Shown here piece after piece: positions 60,335 to 64,000 of a stretch of DNA of 64,000 nt. A model generated the notes under the pieces. The model ran no database searches and was not told the DNA's origin. It was given only the letters and a program-made list of their open reading frames with translations. Numbering within the stretch: position 1 is the stretch's first letter; each line of letters starts with the position of its first letter. Origin of the DNA: an uncultured Saprospiraceae bacterium. Its GTDB lineage: Bacteria; Bacteroidota; Bacteroidia; Chitinophagales; Saprospiraceae. Location: the NCBI GenBank assembly GCA_905480605.1, contig CAJQRD010000034.1, positions 1-64,000 of the forward strand, given 5' to 3'. The position numbers and the translations under genes were made by a program.

Positions 60335-62668
60335 ATGGTAAAGTATGTAGCTATATTTTTATTAGCACTTATTTTAATTGGTGCTTGTGTAAATGATAAG
60401 TCATTAATTGATCAAGACTGTATTATTTCATCTCAATTTGCCTCTATTCCAGAAGCTATAGATTTTAATTTTCATGTCCGCCCTATTTTATCTGACAAAT
60501 GCTTTAAGTGTCATGGTCCCGATAAGTCTAAGGTTGAGTCAGGCTTAAGTTTTGCTACCGAGGAAGAAGCATTTAAGGCTTTGCAATCAGACTTATCCAA
60601 ACATGCTATCGTTCCAGGTGATACTTTGAATAGTATGCTGGTCAAAAGAATTAAATCAACAGATGGGAGCTTTATGATGCCCCCTCCTGGTTCTTACTTA
60701 GCCTTAAGTGATTATGAAAAAAAAGTTCTTATCAAATGGATCGATCAAGGTGCTCAATGGAAGAAGCACTGGTCATTTATTCCTTTAAATGAAGTCGTTG
60801 ATGTTCCAGAGGTAGAAGGTGAAGTTTCCAACGAAATCGATAATTTTATTTTATCGAAACTGGAAGAACAATCATTGGAGTTTTCTAACCCTGCAAGTAA
60901 AAATTACCTCATACGAAGAATCTCATTTGATCTTACTGGATTGCCACCAAGTATCAAAGATATTGAGCATTATGTAAACAGTTCCAGCCCGTCATCAATT
61001 GAAGATCTTGTTGATAAGTATTTAAGTTCTATTTCCTATGCAGAAAATATGACCTCGCAATGGTTGGATGTGGCCCGTTATGCTGACACGCATGGTTATC
61101 AAGATGATCTTGAGAGAATTATGTGGCCTTGGCGTGATTGGGTAATTCATGCCTTTAATTCTAATATGAGATATGATGATTTTGTATCTCTTCAACTAAG
61201 TGGCGACTTGTTGCCCAATGCAACAAAAGAGCAAATCATAGCGACGGCATTCAACCGAAACCATAAAATAACCCAAGAAGGTGGCGTGATTCCTGAAGAG
61301 TATCGCGTAGAATATGTGGCTGATCGAACATTGACATTTGGCAAAGCTTTCTTAGGATTGTCAATGGAATGTGCAAGGTGCCATGATCACAAATATGACC
61401 CAGTAAGTCAAGAAGACTACTTCAGCTTATTCGCGTTTTTTAACAACGTGCCTGAAAAAGGTTTGATATCTGAATATGGTGGAATACCTGAACCATATAT
61501 CAAATTGACAAAGAAAGAAATTGATGAGCAATTGACTTTTATAAACAACTTAGATACGCTAGAAGAAATTCCATTGATGATAATGAAGGATCAAAACAAA
61601 GTTAGAAAAACTTATATTTTGAATCGAGGTGAATATGATAAACCAACACGAGAAGTATTTGCAAAACCTCCTTCCTCTTTGAATTCTTTTGCGGCATATA
61701 AACCCAATAGAAAAGGATTAAGTGATTGGTTGTTTGACAGATCAAATCCACTTACCTCAAGAGTTATTGTAAATAGGTTGTGGCAAATTTGCTTTGGTAA
61801 CGGTATTGTAGCCACAGCAGATGACTTTGGCAATCAAGGAGCTTTACCAACACACCCAGAATTGTTAGATTTCCTTGCTGTTAAATTTATGGACGATGGA
61901 TGGGATATTAAAAAAATGCTGAAATTTATCATAATGTCTAAAACCTATCAGCAAACATCTAGAACAACTCCTGAATTTATAGAATGGGATCCTGAAAATA
62001 GATTTTTCGCTCGCGCTCCAAGATTAAGACTAAGTGCTGAGAAGATAATTGATCATATGTTGGCTACAAGCGAATTGTTGGTAGAGACTGTTGGTGGTCC
62101 TAGTGTAAAACCGTTTCAACCTGAAGGACTTTGGCAAGAAACTACTGGTGGTGGTGGAGGCAGTACTGCCAAGTATGTAAAAGACAAAGGAGACAAGCAA
62201 TACAGAAGAAGTTTGTATACTTTTTGGAAAAGAACCGTCCCTCCTCCTGGTATGTTAACTTTTGATGCTGTGACACGTGATTTCTGTATGGTAAAAAGAG
62301 AAGTGACAAGTACGCCGTTGCAAGCGTTGATTATGATGAATAATCCTAGAATGATTGAGGCCAGCAGAAATTTGGCTTATATAGCATTTGAAAGTAAAGA
62401 TGATTTAGAATCACAGATCGTATATATGTTTTACAAAGCAACTTCTCGATTGCCTAATGAAGAAGAGCGTAATATTTTAACAAAATTCTTTAAGGAGGAA
62501 AAAGAAAGATTCACCATTAACGATGAAGATGCCAAAGCATTAATAGATATAGGTGACTTGAAGCAAAGGGATATGGCCTCAGATGCAATTACAGATGCAG
62601 ATGTTGCAGCTTTAACAATGGTAGCAAATGCTATTTTTAACTTAGATGAGTCAATAACAAGATCATAA
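60335..62668 (+). CDS. Planctomycete-type cytochrome c, DUF1549/DUF1553 (PSD1) lipoprotein
   Basis: This protein of about 777 residues has a lipoprotein signal (ALILIGAC). A PSCyt1 haem domain follows with CFKCHGPD and a distal MMPPPG methionine. Then comes DUF1549 with SWLDVARYADTHGYQDD-like residues (here QWLDVARYADTHGYQ) and CARCHDHKYDP, then DUF1553 with NRLWQICFGNGIVATADDFG and TSTPLQALIMMNNP. Such proteins occur next to DUF1501 in Planctomycetes, Verrucomicrobia and Saprospiria. They are thought to act in surface electron transfer or polysaccharide breakdown, but function is unproven. I start at 60335 because of the promoter box. The DUF1501 gene begins at the next base. Confidence 0.92.
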   Translation: MVKYVAIFLLALILIGACVNDKSLIDQDCIISSQFASIPEAIDFNFHVRPILSDKCFKCHGPDKSKVESGLSFATEEEAFKALQSDLSKHAIVPGDTLNSMLVKRIKSTDGSFMMPPPGSYLALSDYEKKVLIKWIDQGAQWKKHWSFIPLNEVVDVPEVEGEVSNEIDNFILSKLEEQSLEFSNPASKNYLIRRISFDLTGLPPSIKDIEHYVNSSSPSSIEDLVDKYLSSISYAENMTSQWLDVARYADTHGYQDDLERIMWPWRDWVIHAFNSNMRYDDFVSLQLSGDLLPNATKEQIIATAFNRNHKITQEGGVIPEEYRVEYVADRTLTFGKAFLGLSMECARCHDHKYDPVSQEDYFSLFAFFNNVPEKGLISEYGGIPEPYIKLTKKEIDEQLTFINNLDTLEEIPLMIMKDQNKVRKTYILNRGEYDKPTREVFAKPPSSLNSFAAYKPNRKGLSDWLFDRSNPLTSRVIVNRLWQICFGNGIVATADDFGNQGALPTHPELLDFLAVKFMDDGWDIKKMLKFIIMSKTYQQTSRTTPEFIEWDPENRFFARAPRLRLSAEKIIDHMLATSELLVETVGGPSVKPFQPEGLWQETTGGGGGSTAKYVKDKGDKQYRRSLYTFWKRTVPPPGMLTFDAVTRDFCMVKREVTSTPLQALIMMNNPRMIEASRNLAYIAFESKDDLESQIVYMFYKATSRLPNEEERNILTKFFKEEKERFTINDEDAKALIDIGDLKQRDMASDAITDADVAALTMVANAIFNLDESITRS

Positions 62669-64000
62669 ATGAAAGGTCCAATAAAAGAAATTGAAGAGCG
62701 AAAGTTATCGATGAACAGAAGAGCGTTCTTAGGTAAATCTTGCCTTGGAATTGGTACTGCAGCTTTGGGGTCTTTGTTGGGTTGTCAGCCTGGTGACTTA
62801 GATAACAACAATCCTGCTACTAATGCAATGCTAAAAGGTGTTATTGACAATTTACACTTAGCACCAAAAGCAAAACGAATTATCTATTTATTCCAAAGTG
62901 GAGGACCTTCCCAATTTGAGTTATTTGAAAATAAACCCCTGCTTAATAAATTGAGAGGAACGGAACTTCCAAGTGAAATTAGAAATGGGCAAAGGCTAAC
63001 GGGAATGTCATCGGGACAGGATTCATTTCCACTGGTTGGTTCACCTTTTGGTTTTAACAAGTATGGTCAGAGTGGAACGGAATTCAGTGATTTGTTGCCG
63101 CATACAAGTAAGATCGCGGATGAGATTTGTGTTATAAAAAGTATGCACACAGAAGCTATAAATCATGATCCAGCAATAACCTTTTTCCAAACTGGCTCTC
63201 AGCAACCAGGCAGGCCAAGTATGGGATCTTGGTTGAGTTACGGGTTGGGAAGCATGAATGAGAATCTTCCAACTTTTACCGTTCTTTTATCAAGAGGGAC
63301 AGGAAGGAAATTTGGCCAACCTCTATACTCGCGACTGTGGGGAAATGGATTTTTACATTCCTTGCATCAAGGTGTACAATTTAGAGCTGCAAAAGATCCG
63401 GTGCTTTATCTTAAAGACCCACAAGGCATCAATTCTATGTCTAGAAGAAAGATGATCGATAAGATTGCATCCTTAAATGAGATGCAGTTGAGGAAGTTTG
63501 GTGATCCAGAAATTTCAAGTAGAATTTCTCAATATGAGATGGCCTATAAAATGCAAACTTCAGTTCCTGATATCATGAATGTTGAAAATGAACCAGACCA
63601 TATTTATAAAATGTATGGACCTGAATCAATGAAACCAGGAACGTTTGCAGCCAATGCACTGCTTGCAAGACGTTTGGCTGAAAAAGGCGTTCGTTTTATT
63701 CAGTTGTATCACATGGGCTGGGACCATCATTTCAATTTGCCGCTGGCTGTAAAAAATCAAGCAAAGGATGTTGATCAAGCATCAGCAGCATTGGTAATGG
63801 ATTTGAAACAAAGGGGAATGCTAGAAGATACCCTGGTGATTTGGGGTGGTGAGTTTGGCCGAACAAATTATTCTCAAGGTACCTTAACAGATAAAGATTT
63901 TGGTCGCGATCATCATCCACGATGCTTTACAATTTGGATGGCTGGTGGAGGAATCAAGCCAGGTATTTCGTATGGAGAGACTGATGAGTATGGGTATAAT
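62669..64000 (+). CDS. DUF1501-domain protein, Tat-exported, 3' end outside the window
   Basis: The ATG at 62669 immediately follows the PSD1 stop, and the frame stays open for 444 codons to the window edge. The start has a twin-arginine signal (MNRRAFLGKSCLGIGTAALGSLLG) that also includes a Cys, so the mature form may be lipid-anchored. DUF1501 features are FQSGGPSQFELFENKP, AINHDPAITFFQTG, QLYHMGWDHHF, VIWGGEFGRT and RDHHPRCFTIWMAGGGIKPG. The last two resemble the metal-binding ends of alkaline-phosphatase/sulfatase-fold enzymes. It pairs with the previous cytochrome, likely as one complex. About 30-40 residues are missing at the C-terminus. Confidence 0.92.
   Translation, partial: MKGPIKEIEERKLSMNRRAFLGKSCLGIGTAALGSLLGCQPGDLDNNNPATNAMLKGVIDNLHLAPKAKRIIYLFQSGGPSQFELFENKPLLNKLRGTELPSEIRNGQRLTGMSSGQDSFPLVGSPFGFNKYGQSGTEFSDLLPHTSKIADEICVIKSMHTEAINHDPAITFFQTGSQQPGRPSMGSWLSYGLGSMNENLPTFTVLLSRGTGRKFGQPLYSRLWGNGFLHSLHQGVQFRAAKDPVLYLKDPQGINSMSRRKMIDKIASLNEMQLRKFGDPEISSRISQYEMAYKMQTSVPDIMNVENEPDHIYKMYGPESMKPGTFAANALLARRLAEKGVRFIQLYHMGWDHHFNLPLAVKNQAKDVDQASAALVMDLKQRGMLEDTLVIWGGEFGRTNYSQGTLTDKDFGRDHHPRCFTIWMAGGGIKPGISYGETDEYGYN

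Noticed and set aside
1-64000. tRNA or rRNA genes, integrases, insertion sequences, toxin-antitoxin pairs, restriction or other defence genes
   Set aside because: I looked for T-arm motifs, transposase catalytic patterns and typical defence-gene pairs in all gaps and frames and found none; this was by reading, so a degenerate copy could be missed.

Overview
The window is an AT-rich stretch of a Bacteroidota chromosome. The best guess is a marine member of Saprospiria or a relative. The evidence is: a type IX secretion (T9SS) sorting domain on a cytochrome-c peroxidase; promoters of the Bacteroidota form TTTG-N19-TAnnTTTG upstream of lipA and exbB; families largely confined to this phylum (DUF3127, DUF4199, DUF4105, the PSD1/DUF1501 pair, SPYSRFG-type outer-membrane proteins); and an alginate/uronate-type catabolic module. 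I saw no rRNA, tRNA, insertion sequence, integrase, phage gene or CRISPR array. Gene density and codon style look uniform, so this is chromosomal backbone with a few accessory patches.

Layout. 1-2927: end of a sugar-acid operon (two SDR reductases, KDG kinase, KDPG aldolase). 3171-5828 (minus): a Rof-like small protein and the 5-oxoprolinase genes pxpABC. 6065-7504: di-haem peroxidase with a T9SS tail. 7699-13725: murQ, rhomboid protease, a coiled-coil protein, a mosaic repeat, tdk, purH, coaX. 13732-20872: envelope block of outer-membrane proteins and two paralogous TPR proteins, interrupted by phosphofructokinase. 20943-25408: lipA, a degenerate oxidoreductase, a second GC-rich repeat, lycopene cyclase, folC. 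25425-30890: thioredoxin-like protein, YihY, thioesterase, an internally deleted arginine deiminase, and unknown proteins.

30891-31690 is an 800-base region without a normal gene but dense in signals: three copies of a 10-mer, a 20-codon ORF, two intrinsic terminators, a probable small RNA and a 16-bp palindrome. It lies between a 503-residue helical-repeat protein of unknown function and the most unusual gene set here (31691-39081). That set is a PspA-like membrane protein, an inner-membrane-anchored periplasmic binding protein fused to an OmpA peptidoglycan-binding domain, its ABC permease and ATPase, a MeaB GTPase and an M23 peptidase. It reads as an ABC importer tethered to the cell wall.

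39210-50725: peroxiredoxin, a protein with a strict 22-residue tryptophan repeat, DUF3127, small envelope proteins, Lon, DUF4105, MetRS. 51518-56115 (minus): a six-gene operon for envelope glycan work (two DUF4199 proteins, two glycosyltransferases, GmhA, a hydrolase). 56350-64000: FKBP lipoprotein, a 680-base convergent gap with a palindrome, a 2-hydroxyacid dehydrogenase, ExbB-ExbD-ExbD, and a cytochrome/PSD1 plus DUF1501 pair that runs off the window end. All functional calls come from motif recognition by reading; no database search was run.
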